Shown here: one piece after another, positions 20,901 through 33,800 of the stretch | Layout: each line of letters opens with the position of its first letter | Numbering within the stretch: the stretch's first letter is position 1 | Assembly (NCBI GenBank): GCA_034359265.1 | Contig: CP136895.1 | Location: 38,954,001-39,018,000 of the forward strand | DNA: 64,000 nucleotides | Direction: 5' to 3' | Source of the DNA: Canna indica | Taxonomy: Eukaryota > Streptophyta > Magnoliopsida > Zingiberales > Cannaceae | The notes under the pieces: model-generated | What the model saw: only the letters and a program-made list of their open reading frames with translations | Told to the model about the DNA's origin: nothing | Database searches by the model: none | Translations under genes and position numbers: made by a program

Positions 20901-23900
20901 AGTGCCACTAGAATGCGGTAATGGTACAGTGAGCGATGCGAAAGCACTCGAATAGCAGGTAAATTCCTCCAATTTCATCTCCCCCACCAATCTTCCTCAT
21001 CTCTAGATCTTATATCACACAATGAGAAGGAAAAAAAAGTTATGAAGCAATTGTGACTCTTGGTAAGGTAGCTAATAGAGAGTAAATTTACAAGAAATTT
21101 CGAAAGGTAAAACACACTATCTAAGTCTAAATTACTTGAGGCAGTAATTGTGTCAAAGCCGTGCACAAGAGAAGTGGAGCCATCAGCAAGGTGAACATGA
21201 GGTAGGCTAGACTTAGGGTAAAAGTTAGAGAAAAAGATCCTATTGTTTGACATATGATTGGAAGCAAACTCAGTCAAGGATCCAAAGCATACCGGGGGAA
21301 GTAGTAACTGCAGTCCTAGAGGAAGTAGCCATAGCTGAGGAGGTGACGGCCTGCAGGAGCTTGTCATACTCGAACTTGGAGATAGGGGTGAGCATCGGTT
21401 CGGTTCGGTTAAAAACCGAACCGAAAATTCGGTTAACCGAACCGAACCAAAGAAAAAAATTTAACCGTTGACCGAACCGAAAAAATTTGGTTAATTCGGT
21501 TCGGTTAACCGAATTTTCGGTTCGGTTCGGTTAATTTGGTTCAGTTAACCGAAAAGATAAAAAAAAAAAAATTCAACAAATGCACATGGACTCGAACTCG
21601 GCTCAACTGAGATTTGATTTTAACTTTTACCCTTCTAACCATCTTAGCAAACATTACTATCAATTTATATATAACTAACACCTATTATATATATATATAT
21701 CAAATGTTAAATAAATATTGTTGCACAACATAGGATTCGAACCCGGGCGGCGGAAAACTAAATCTAACACTTAACCACCAAGACAAATGTCAAGATCTAA
21801 TATATATGTTATTATATATATATATACATATACATATATATATGTACATATATATTCGGTTAATTCGGTAAATTAACCGAACCGTCGGTTAATTTACCGA
21901 ACCGAACCGAAAACCGAACCCAAAAATTTCTTTAACCGAAAACCGAACCAAATTTAATTCGATTAATTCGGTTCGATTAAATCGGTTTCGGTTCGGTCGG
22001 TTTCGGTTCGGTTTCGGTGAATGAGTGAAGTTTGCTCACCCCTACTTGGAGACACTGATAATTTCCTCACTCTGGATTACCTCCGGGAACATTCACACTG
22101 CTGGAGGAAGCCTGTGTATAGGTAGCATATTTGGCATGTGGAGGTCTTCCAAACTTCTACTAGCACTTGTCGAATGGGTAATTGGACCTCCCACAACGTA
22201 TATAGAGAGGAAATGAGTTTCCTCCTCTTCCATGACCTTCGGCTCTACCACCACCACAGCCTCTGCCTTCGGCGATAAGCATTGAGTTTTGTCTTCCTTT
22301 GAGATCCACAAAGAAGACGAAATGCTCTCGACCACAGGAGGTAGATAGCACCGTTGAGTTTTATATAGGTGCTAAGGCAGGCGGTTTTTGGATCTACCGA
22401 GTTCGACATAATCGATGTATATTGGTAACGAGGAGTGACAAGTGGAAAAAAACCGAGTGTGATTTTTGTTTCGAACCTGAAGAGTAGGTTGCTGCAAATC
22501 TGCCTATGGAAGCATGCCACTCAAATCAGTCGTCTGAATAAAAGATGGTTGGATCTCGTGAAGCGAGGAAGTCACCAATCGGACCGACTCCAGCTGCATA
22601 AGACACGGCTCCCATATCCAAGTGAGAGGGAATCTGCGTGAGGCGGTGCAGCAAATGGAGTGTCTTCCCGAGGCGACTTGGACCAGGAGCGGCGCGTCCC
22701 ACGCGCAGGAAGATAACCAGCAGCATGATGTGGTGTCGTGGGATGCATACCACAGAGGGGGGCGCATCAGCCAGTACGGACATGTCGCCTCGGAGCTCGC
22801 GTCGACACGTGCCGAGGTGCTAACGCGTGGCGTGAGTTGCTAGAGAGGTGCAGCTCTTCAGGTGCAGCAAGTATAGGGCCGCGTGCAGCGCGACTCCGAA
22901 GAGGCTTGTCCCACAACGAAGAAGAAAACAATGCCTAGTCACTCAGCTTAGCTCCCAAGGCGCCGCTTCTAAGGCAGCGTGGTCCCAAGGCGTCTGATGG
23001 GGAGCCGCGTGAGGTGGGTCTTCTTGAGATGCACGGTTCGGAAATCGAGCGGAGGTGCAGCAGGGAGGGGTCGCGTAAGGTGCGTCTCCCGAGGCTTTCT
23101 TGTCGGGTGGGATGGAGGCTCGTTGCGTGCCCCAAGCTAGCATGCGATGAGTCCTCCCGAGCAAGCGTCTCTTGGTTCCCTAGCAGGCGGCCGTATGGGC
23201 ACGGATCACGAAGGGACGAAACACAGACGGGTTTCGAGAGTTGAGAGAAATCGGTTGGGGAAGAGATAGAGGCGGCGGCGGTAGAACCTAGGGCTTTAAT
23301 ACCATGATGAGCCCTAGAAGCTTGTTTCATTCATTAATTAGAGGCCTATAAATAGGCTACAAAGTGTGCTATGCATGAGGAACACCTCAATTATCCTATA
23401 CCACCTATAAATATTATTTATTTTATTTTCATAAAAATAATTGAATCTATATAAAACAATATTTGAAATAATATTTTAAAATAATAATAATTATCTATTA
23501 AGATATACAATTATTAAAATTAATTTATTAATTTAATATTTATATTCTTATGTAATATTATAAATATTTAAGGATAATATTGAAAAATATTATGGGGAAT
23601 AGTATTCCTTATTTATTCCCTATGGCCCACCTATTCCTTGTCAACAAGTTACAACCAAATGAGGGAATAAGTGAGGGATAAGGAATAGTATTTCATTCCC
23701 CATCTATTCCATCCAACCAAACGTTACCTAGGACTATCCACAAAGACATGAAAATTACATAGTGCCGAAACAAATCTAAATATTGAATATATAACTAAGC
23801 AAACATAAAAATCTTGCATATTTCATTGTGTTATCAAATATTAAATAAACTCAAGTTAATTCTATATGATTATCAATGTGTACGTTAAGTTATTTAAGCA

Positions 23901-26900
23901 TATTAAATTATTCAATATCTGAAAAGTCCCTATCCAAATCATAAATAATATTTCATTTCTTTTTTATTTTCTTTCCATTTTCTGTTATTTCATTGATAGC
24001 TTTCCTTCCACAACAAATAAAGAAATTATGCAATAACAACAAAGGTGAATATTCAGTCTTGTGAAAGTTTTTAAATTGAAGTTTTATATTATTATTAGGT
24101 TCTCAACCATCACCAAAATGTTCAACTGTTCAAGTCTCACCATGATAACCTGTATTGAGCACATACTATTTTTCTTTCATTTTGGTATGTTTTACTTAAA
24201 AATTGGTTTTCTTCAGGTTTGATAAAGTCATTTAATTTTATTTCCACAAATATGAATAGTTAATCTATTAATATAAATATGAATAGTTAATCTATTAATA
24301 TAAATAATGGATGTCCAGCTCAAAGAAAAACAAACAAAAAAGTTTGGCTGACCTGTGTTCATCTAATCTCTAAGCTAAAAGATTTGATTTACAATAGTTC
24401 AGTTTGGTCTAATTAGAAGGCAAGATATAGATATAACACATTAATAGAAATATGTAAAATTCTATTTCCTTTTCCTTTTAAAGAAATTCAATACTTTTCT
24501 ACAGTGCTTATAGATCTTGATCCACAAGCATAGATTTTATTACATTAGTTCTATTTGACATTTTCAAGTATTATTTTAGAACCTACTAACCAAAAATTGA
24601 ACTTAAATTGAAAATAATTCTATGAAGGATGTGCTACAAAACCAAAATGAATTTAATAATCATAGGACCTATTCGTTTCATCCGATAACAATTGTCATCC
24701 AGTGTTCATTAGCAAAAAAAATTAGTATGGATAGGACAAAAATCATGCTCGAGGACAAACAACAAGGCCATCTTTTTGTTACTCAAATTTAGAGTAACAA
24801 GATGATGGTATAACGATACAAGCCTAAAAATTCCTACAATGCCCTCGATCTACCCCAAAATCTAACTAACTCATTTCCACCAGAGTACCAGACATCTCTC
24901 GTCTCGCACTACGTTGACAAATCAGCACCATCACTAATTTTGTTGTCGAGTGCTACGCAAACCAATGAGAGGATTATTCCTTAGTTCTATATTGTACTAT
25001 CATGTATGCCTTGTAGTGTACTGACCAGTCTAGATAGTTTGCGAAACGAACAGACCCATAATAATTATAGTTAATGTATCTAAGATACTATTTTTCACGA
25101 AAGTGAATTGTATAAATAACAAAATTAAACTAATTGCAATATTTGTACAATAAAAAATTAAAAGAACAATTTTTAAATCAATTGTAACCAAGTTTTTCAT
25201 AATTTAATTTATATTCATAAAGGAACATGACATATATTTAAGTGTTGGTTTGTAAGCATGCATATACATGATAAAATTAATTTAGAGCAATATGTTATGA
25301 AATTTTTGAAGGAAGAAAAGGGGTTGATCTAAGCCTTGCCGATGCAGTATTTATGGAGGATCAATGTAAGAAGACATTGTTGCTACTAGGGTTGTTCACG
25401 TGTCGGGTTGGGTTTAGAGGAAAAATTAACCCAACTCGATCAAAAGTAATAGGTTGGGTGAGTTTGAATGAGTTCAGGATTTTTCACCTCTGAACCCGAC
25501 CCAACACAACGCGAAGTATGTTGGTTAGGGTAATCGAGTATACTCGTTTAGGTAAAATAATTGATAATATAGTATTTTAAAAATAATTATCTTAAAACTA
25601 ATTAAAAATATTTATTTATAATATGATATTTTAAAAATAATTAAAAAATATAAATAATCGGATCATCAGGTCGAGGGGTTTACCCAACCAGACCCGATTA
25701 CCCAACCCAAATAGTTTGGGTTGGATCGAGTTCTCGAGTTCATTGGGTCTATTGCAATATTATTAAGAGGGACAATCATGTTCCCTTATGTTTTAAGGTC
25801 ATCATGTTATTGGTAAAGTAATTAAAAATATATTGGGATTTTATGCAAATTTCTTAGTGTTTTTTATGACTAGAATTATTGTTTTCTTGTTTTTTCAATC
25901 ACTTAAAAGTCTTGTGACTAGAAAACCATGAAAATAGTTTTATCTACTAGAATAGTATTTAGCCAATAGAAAAACACTAAAATACTAATATAGATGGCTA
26001 ACCAAATTTAAATTTTGCATAATAAAAAAATATTTCATTTCAGTCACTTAAAATTTAATTTCAAGAGCATTTTAGATATATGTTATGAATTTGAGAATTT
26101 TAGGTTCCTTGTTATGAATCTGGGGATTTCATCCATTCTTACTATGGAACTGAAAAATTGCTCAAAGAAAATCAATATTTTTGGAGGATATAAGTACAAT
26201 TTTCCTATATTAAAATATTCAGATGCAGTAATGTCCAAAAACAATTTAGGAAAAAAGACTTCTCTTAGTAAATATAACAAATTTCATAAACCACTCAAAA
26301 ACTAAAATTTATAATATAGCCTTCTGACATTGTTGATGTAAATAACCTTTTTAGAGGTATACATAGCATATATACAGGTTTTCATGTTAACAAAGAACAA
26401 ATATGAATCTTAAAAGACAATTCTCCATTATAAGATCATTTTAACCCATTGAAAAAGCTAAAGAAACTTCATACCTGTAAACAAGGAAGAATTGCAGGTC
26501 TTCGTAGTTGAAGAAAGTGAATGCACATTAGGACATAACTGAAAAGAAATCAGAGTTCATAATCAAGAACAATAATAGGCCAGTCCATGATAGAAACTTT
26601 CATAATTTATGTTGTTGCAGGTGGAGCAACTCACGCATAACTAGAAAGAGTCCCTTGATATGTCTCATTGACACGACGAGACCGGGCCCAATGTTTCACA
26701 ATGAAAGTTAATTGTCGTAATCTTTCGTCAATTTGTGCATAATCCTTGAGGAGCTTTGTGTTAACAACTGCTAAAAGGTTATTCACACATATGTCACAAG
26801 AAAGTCCGGTAACTGGATCCATCAGTTTCACTATAGGGACCCTAGCACGAGTTAATGCCTGTATCATTCAACAATTTCAAGAGAATCAGTATGATATATT

Positions 26901-27781
26901 AATATAAAATTCAACGAATATCCTTTGATAATATTTAACACAAGATTGTACATGTTTACCTATGCCTTAATGTTTAGCAAATGAAACAATCTAAGTTATG
27001 CCCATTTGTTACAAATTTTCTGAAAAAAAGTGACCATTACTACCCACCTGATCATCAATTATGTTTAGGGTTAATCCTAATTAAATATTGTGGTTAATGT
27101 AAATCCACAAAGAACATATTTGTTAACTTTCATATCAGATTGACAGGCAAACAGTTCCAAGATTAGAGATAAAACAGATGAATATGTTTTACTTGCCATT
27201 TTTCCAGCGAATTAAGTTTGCCTTATGTTGCAAATCATATATTCATATTGCTTGAATTCCAGTACACGAAGGGTGCAAGTATGAATCTTAGTGCCTAACA
27301 TGACAATTGCTCAAATTTAGTACTAGAAGGAACAACTGGAAAGGATCCATATTCAGAAAACAATAGAACATACAACAAATTCAAAGTATTTAAACTTGAT
27401 TACCAAAACAGATTTAGAAAACAATACAGAACATACATGATATGCAAAATATATAAATTTTATTACCTAAACAAAATAATTATATATACATGTATACATA
27501 TCTTAACTTTCAATAATATTTTTATTTTATCAAAATAATTTTAGCTATCTTGAACTGCTTGAGAATTAAAATTATTACATCTACTTTTACATGTTCTCCT
27601 TATTTCTCTTATATTTAAGGGGTGAGCAAAAAAAACTGGTTTTTCGGTTAACCAGAAAACCGGTCCGAAACCGAACCGATTTTTTCGGCTAACCGAAAAT
27701 AATGATTCATAAATTATAAAAAATTTAAAAAATAAACCAAATGATTTAGACATTATAAAAAATATAAAAAAAAATGTGAAA

Positions 27782-27858
<77 letters not shown>

Positions 27859-30800
27859 ATTATTAATTTTTGCATCACATCTTGGCTCAAGTGATTTCAT
27901 TTTTTTTTCTTTTTTCCCAATAGGTATTCGATATTTGTTGGGATTTTTCTTCATATGTGATTAGTATAATGTTACTATGTTTGTAGGTCAAAAAATTTTA
28001 TTGGTTAACCGAAAATTATCAGTTAACTGAACCAGAAAAACCAAAACCAAAGTGACGGTTAACTGAAGTTAATGAACCGGTTTACGGTAATGATTTTGAA
28101 AAAACGAAATTAATGGACTGGTTAATAAAATTGCTAATGGACCTTAACCAGTCCATGATCACCCCTATATATCTTATACTTTTCTTCTCTTTAAATGTAG
28201 CATAAATAATATTCAAATATAGCATGTATGCTATCATCAACAATAAGGTAATGGACATCACTATTTGGTAGATTATATAAGGGATTTCATGCAGGTTACC
28301 TGGACATTTTGCAGGTTACCAGACTCTAAAATCTCAGCCAACTTCAATAAAATATCAGATTTGCTCGAGTCATGATCATCAATAGCAAGACAAACATCAA
28401 TATCACTTTTTGAGACCCCAAAACTGTTGGCACATGATCCATAAAGGTACATCTTAGCATTTGGCCATTCTTTATTTACCAAATTTTGCAATGACAGTAA
28501 TAATTGTTTCTGCTTGGCTTTTTCTTCCTCTGCAGGTACCAGAGACTCAAAAATTGAAAGGAAGTTGTGACTCAATGTCTCAATGTCATGGCGACATCGA
28601 ACTGTCCTTCTCCGAATCCTCATTCGATGTGTAGATACATGATGCCCTCTAAATAGATCTGACCTGATGTCCTGAAATAAGAATCACATCTTAAAGTACA
28701 CACTACACAGTACAAGAACGAAATTCTTCTACTTAAAAGAGTGAGACTTTAATCCAACAGGTTATCCGTATAAGCATTTGAAAAAACATGAAAACTTGAA
28801 GACATGCTTTTACTGACCCAACAGGTTGTTCTGTTCTGATTGGTACAATCAGTATGTACTGGACTGCTGGTCCAACAGGTTCTCAGCAGTCTGAACAAAG
28901 ACTGGACATGAACCAGTTGGTTATCTTTGGGTTATCAGACAGAGACTTAATGTGTCTTTATACTTCTAGATGGCAAGAGAATTTCAGGAAAGAGAAAATA
29001 TATATAGTGAGAGAGAGAGAGAGAGAAAAGGGAGATCCACCAACTATTATGGCCTTGCAGTGACAGCCTATGGTCCCATTGCCTTGTCTGCCACTCTGAT
29101 AATCTTCCTATTTTGTTTGTTGGATCTTGTCCTCGCCTGGTGTCTAGTCCCAACTATATGGCTATGCTGCGCAGCAATGGATTTCTATTGGTCTACCCAA
29201 TAATCAACATGGCCTAAGTCTTAAATTTTGCTTCAGCTAATTGTCCATAGAATAGCTTTAGCTTTTCCATAAGAATCAGCAAAGAAATTCATACCATATT
29301 AGCATCAAAACAAAAGCTTTAATTACCGGTGTTGTCAAATAGCGGCCATGGCGTGGCAGATTTTGATAAATCCGCCACACAGAAACCGCAACATTGCGGT
29401 TTCTGCATGGCGCTGTGTGGCGCCCGCCATGGCGGAAATGGCGCCACATTACTTTTTTTTATTGTTTTTTTAAAGTAAGGGTAACTTTGTAATTATTTTA
29501 GAAGGGTTAAAATTAAAACCCTAGCATCATCTGGCGGCTGCTCCCATTTGAAAAGTTCTCCACCAGCAGCTGCTCCACTCCAGCGACAGAATCCGGCGAC
29601 AAGCTCCGGCTTTCCGGCGAGGAATTCCGGCAGAAAAATAGCAGTTTTCACTGTTTTTTAAGGTATTTCTCTCCCATTCACTTCTCTTCTTCCTACACGG
29701 ATGTGCAGATTTTTTTTCCAGCTTCTATCGATTTTACTTCTGTTTTCTTTTCTTTTTCTTGTTTTCTTTTTTTTCCTCTTTCTCTTACTGTTTTCTTTTT
29801 ACTTCTGTTCTTTTTTTCTTTCTTTCTTATTTGCTGCTCCTTTTTTTTACTTCTGTTCAGTTCTTTTTTTTTACTTTTTTTTCATGTCTCTGTTCTGTTT
29901 TTTACTTCTATACTTCTGTTTTTATTTCTTTCTTTCATTTTTTTCATTTTTTCACTTCTGTTTTTTTACTTCTATTAATCTGTTTTGTTCATTCTTTTTT
30001 TTACTTCAGAGGGTATATTTTTTATCCTGTTTTTTTTCTTTCATTTGATCATTTCAGTTTCAGTTTTCTACTTATGTTTTTTTTTCCTGTTTAATTCATT
30101 TCAGTTTTCATTTGATCATTTGAATGATTCAACTTTTTTAAAAATTTCTGAAAATGTTGATGTTTAAATTTGTAGGATTTACAAATCACAACAATGGCAA
30201 GCCAAGGATCTTCACAAGGCTCAAGGGCTGCTTCGAGGACAGATCCAGGTTGGAAATATTGCCACTCTTTAGATACCAACACCATTGTCTGCAATTTTTG
30301 TGGGAAAATTACAAGGGGAGGGATCACAAGAGCCAAGCAGCATTTGATGGGAAAGAAGGGAAATGTTTCTGCATGTACTAAATGTCCAAAGGAAGTAAGA
30401 GAAGAATTGTGCGATCTTCTAAGAGGGAAAAAGAAGCAAGAGAGTGAAGAAATTGCAAGTGCTAGAAACATCGGTCTTGAAAATTTGGGCTATGGTGATA
30501 GTGAAAGTGAAGGAGAAATTGATGAGGGGTTTGGAGAAATTGTTGCTAAGGCTAGTGGGAGTAAGAAATTGAAAGGCCCGATAGACTTGTTTTGTAGAAA
30601 ACCTGAAACTGCCATTGAGAAGAGGAAAAAGGAGAGGTTGAGGCAAACAAGTATAAGAGAGACATGTGACAAAGAAGCAACAGCTAGGGTCCATCAATAT
30701 ATAGCTCGGTTTTGGTACCAAGCTGGATTGTCATTTAATTGCATCAAATTGAAGAGCTTTCATGATATGCTTGCAGCCATTTCAAGCTTTGGGCCAAATT

Positions 30801-33800
30801 TGCGAGCTCCAAGCTATCATGAGATACGAGGTCCACTTCTCAAGAAGGAGATGGAGTACACCCAAAGCTTGTTGAAGGACCATAAGGAGCATTGGGACAA
30901 ACATGGATGTTCACTTATGTCAGATGCATGGACTGATAGGAAGCAAAGATGCTTGATAAATTTTTTGGTGAACTCTCCCGCCGGAACAATGTTTGTTAGA
31001 TCTATTGATGGATCTAAATTTGTGAAAACCGGTGAAAAATTGTTTGAGTTCCTTGATTCTCTTGTGGAGGAAATTGGAGAAGACAAAGTTGTTCAAGTAA
31101 TAACAGATAATGGAAGCAATTATGTCCTAGCTGGTAAGATGTTGGAAGAAAAAAGACCGCATCTTTATTGGACTCCTTGTGCAGCCCATTGCGTGGATTT
31201 AATGCTTGAAGACATTGGAAAGATTCCTTCAATAAAGAAGACAATTCAAAGGACAATATTTCTTGTTGGCTTCATCTACAGCCACTCAAGTACATTGAGT
31301 TTGTTGAGACACTTCACAAACAAGAGAGAATTGGTAAGACATGCAGTCACTCAATTTGCGACCTTCTTTTTATCATTGGAAAGACTTCATCGAGAGAAAA
31401 CAAATATTAGAAGAATGTTTACTTCCGATGAGTGGACAAGAAACAAGTTGTCTAAGGAGGTTAAGGGGAAGCAAGCAACAAAAATTGTGCTTATGCCTTC
31501 TTTTTGGAATCATGTGGTGTATACACTAAAAGTTATGGCTCCTCTTGTTCAAGTGTTTCGACTTGCTGATGGTGAGAGAAAGCCGGCTATGGGTTATATT
31601 TATGAAGCAATAGACAAGACAAAAGAAGTCATTATGAAGTCTTTCAACAACAATGAAAGCAAATACAAGGAGGTGTTTGAAATCATTGATAATAGGTGGA
31701 ATTGCCAACTTCATCGCCCTTTACATGCAGTTGGTCATTTTTTGAACCCAGAATTCTATTATGACAACCCTCACTTGGAGTTTGATTTGGACGTTACAAA
31801 TGGGTTGTATGAATGCATCAAGAGGTTGGTGCCAAGTCGGGAGGTGCAACTAAAGATACTAATTGAGCTGTCAATTTATAAGACCGCTGGTGGTCTCTTT
31901 GGTACGGACTTTGCAATATCACAAAGGAATACCCTTGCACCCGGTGAGAAGAATACAAATTATAGTCTTCTAACTTTTAAATTTTAAGACATTTGCTTAA
32001 TGCTTATAGTTATCTTTGGTTTTGTAGCTCAATGGTGGCGAATGTATGGACATTCAGCTCCAAATTTGCAGCAATTAGCTATCAAGATTTTGAGTTTGAC
32101 GTGTAGTGCTTCTGGATGTGAACGTAATTGGAGTGTGTTTGAGCAAGTAATTATAATTTTTTTTCATTTGTTTTAGTCTAGTACTTTGTTATAGTAAGTT
32201 TTGTTAACTCTTTACTTGATGTTACAAATCCATTCTAAGAAGAGAAATAGGCTTGAGCATAAAAGGTTGCATGACTTGGTTTTTGTGAAATATAACCAAG
32301 CACTCAAGCAAAGATATAATGTTAGGGATGAAATTGACCCTATCTCACTCAATGATATTGATGTGTAATGAGTGGCTAGTTGGAGAGATGAAAGATGATA
32401 ATAATGCTGGAAATGAGTTGGTTTTTGAAAATGATACTTTAAATTGGGAAACAAGTTTTTAGGGCATTAGGGGCTGGAGAGCTTAGAACGTATACTAGGC
32501 AACAAGCAAGAAAAAAGGAGCCTTCAAGTGGTGCAACAACTTCAAAAACTTCCAGAAAAGGAAAAGAAATAGTAGTCAACGAAGACGAATTGGAATTTGA
32601 AGACCTTGAGGAATCAGAGAAAGAAGAAGAAATTAACTTTGAGGAAACAGAAGGAGAGGAAGAAGAGGGATATGCCTCACTAGATAACAATGAGAATGAT
32701 GATTACATTGGGGAGGACGATGACAACTAGTTGCACCTGGTTAATTTATTCTTATGCTCTTGACTCTTGTCTAATTTGCAAAAACTTGTTATTGTTAGAC
32801 TATTTTCTAGTGATCATATGTATGGACTTGTGACTTGTGACTCTTGTCTAATTATGTATTTATGTTACATTTGATGAATTTTATTTCCTATCATGTTTCT
32901 AATTTTATTGTTCTTGATATATGCTTACTGCTTAGTTGTAGTTGTATATATATATACGACCGTCATGCTTCCGCCATTGGCCGCAACGCCATCCGCCATA
33001 TCTGTATGGCGGATTTTTGGCTTTCCGTCATGAGCCACCATCAGCCATTAATAACATTGTTAATTACTACAAGCATGTAAAACAAAAGCTAAAACTGACA
33101 GCAGAACTAATGTTTGAGCAAGAAATACTTTTTGGTTCCATATCGATTTGTGCGTGACGTCCGCGATAGGAAAAATCAGATAAATCGGAAGAATCAGAAG
33201 GATGGTCATCGACGCTTGGATTTCGTCGGGAAGATAAAATTTAGGTTTAGGGTGTCTAACATGTGTTGTAAATCCTCTTTATGATGCAAAGAAAACCCAA
33301 AACCCGAAACCAAAACCCAAAAATCCGAAAAATCCGCAACTTGCAAAAATCAACATAATTCAGGTTATTGGTCGAACCTCGACCGATCGACGGTCGCCCG
33401 GGGATCAACCGAAAAGGTTCTGGAAAGTTTCCAGAACATGTTCGGCTGACCCTCAGCCGAATCTCGATCGCCCGAGGGTCGCTCGGCGGTCGACCGAAAA
33501 GCCCAACGGATCTATTTAGATCCGTTGAACGACTATTTTTGAGCCTCTACCCTTGGGATCTTTAGAAATAATATGTGAAATGTGAATGGTATGGGCAAAA
33601 GTAATGCAAACTAAAAACACTCATAACATACTCAGCTAAATTTCCAATAGAAAATGCCACTAATTTGGGATCCCGACATAATGAACTTCAATTTGTTTGA
33701 GACCATAGGGAAATTATTTCATCTAAAGCCTCCAGCATAGCGCATATTGCACCAAAAAAAGAATATGTATATACAGCTAGAAACAAGATACTAAGGATGA

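Larger units (their letters stand above)
18059..22460 (-). pseudogene. Copia gag-pol relic
   Basis: Minus-strand blocks follow copia order. Gag start motif: [18 protein letters not shown], 22,300-22,400. Degenerate zinc knuckle: [13 protein letters not shown], near 22,160. Protease region near 21,290. GAG-pre-integrase/integrase: [22 protein letters not shown], 20,690-20,900. RT start: near 19,150-19,450, motif [13 protein letters not shown] active site: VVYVDDMLL, about 18,800. RNase H: 18,059-18,319, ending [13 protein letters not shown]. Many frameshifts and stops separate the blocks, so it is not functional. Confidence 0.85.
17813..23408 (-). mobile_element. Ty1/copia retrotransposon with short LTRs, in intron 4
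   Basis: The 3' LTR is 17,813-17,952 (140 bp; minus-strand start TGTTACTATTAG, preceded by the purine tract CTTGAGGGGAG). The 5' LTR is 23,305 to about 23,408 and is truncated at its 5' end. The LTRs share TGATGAGCCC and GTCTATAAATAGGC-like sequence. A primer-binding site TGGTATTAAAGCCC abuts the 5' LTR (23,291-23,304). The element has the same orientation as the host gene. Two MITEs are inserted in it. No target duplication could be seen because the 5' edge is lost. Confidence 0.85.

Noticed and set aside
21731..21780. A genuine tRNA gene on the minus strand
   Set aside because: Box A and B are present, but I cannot form acceptor and anticodon stems around them; treated as tRNA-like only.
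22504..23330. Several GC-rich ORFs on both strands as new genes
   Set aside because: They lie between the primer-binding site and gag of the copia element, i.e. its leader region.
26015..26305. 96-codon plus-strand ORF in intron 4
   Set aside because: AT-rich chance frame next to URT1 exon 4, without family features.
27776..27964. ORF beginning with a long Ile-Tyr repeat
   Set aside because: Translation of a (TA)n microsatellite inside a MITE.
29701..30167. Several overlapping Phe-rich ORFs on the plus strand
   Set aside because: Produced by the T-rich leader of the hAT element; composition artefact.
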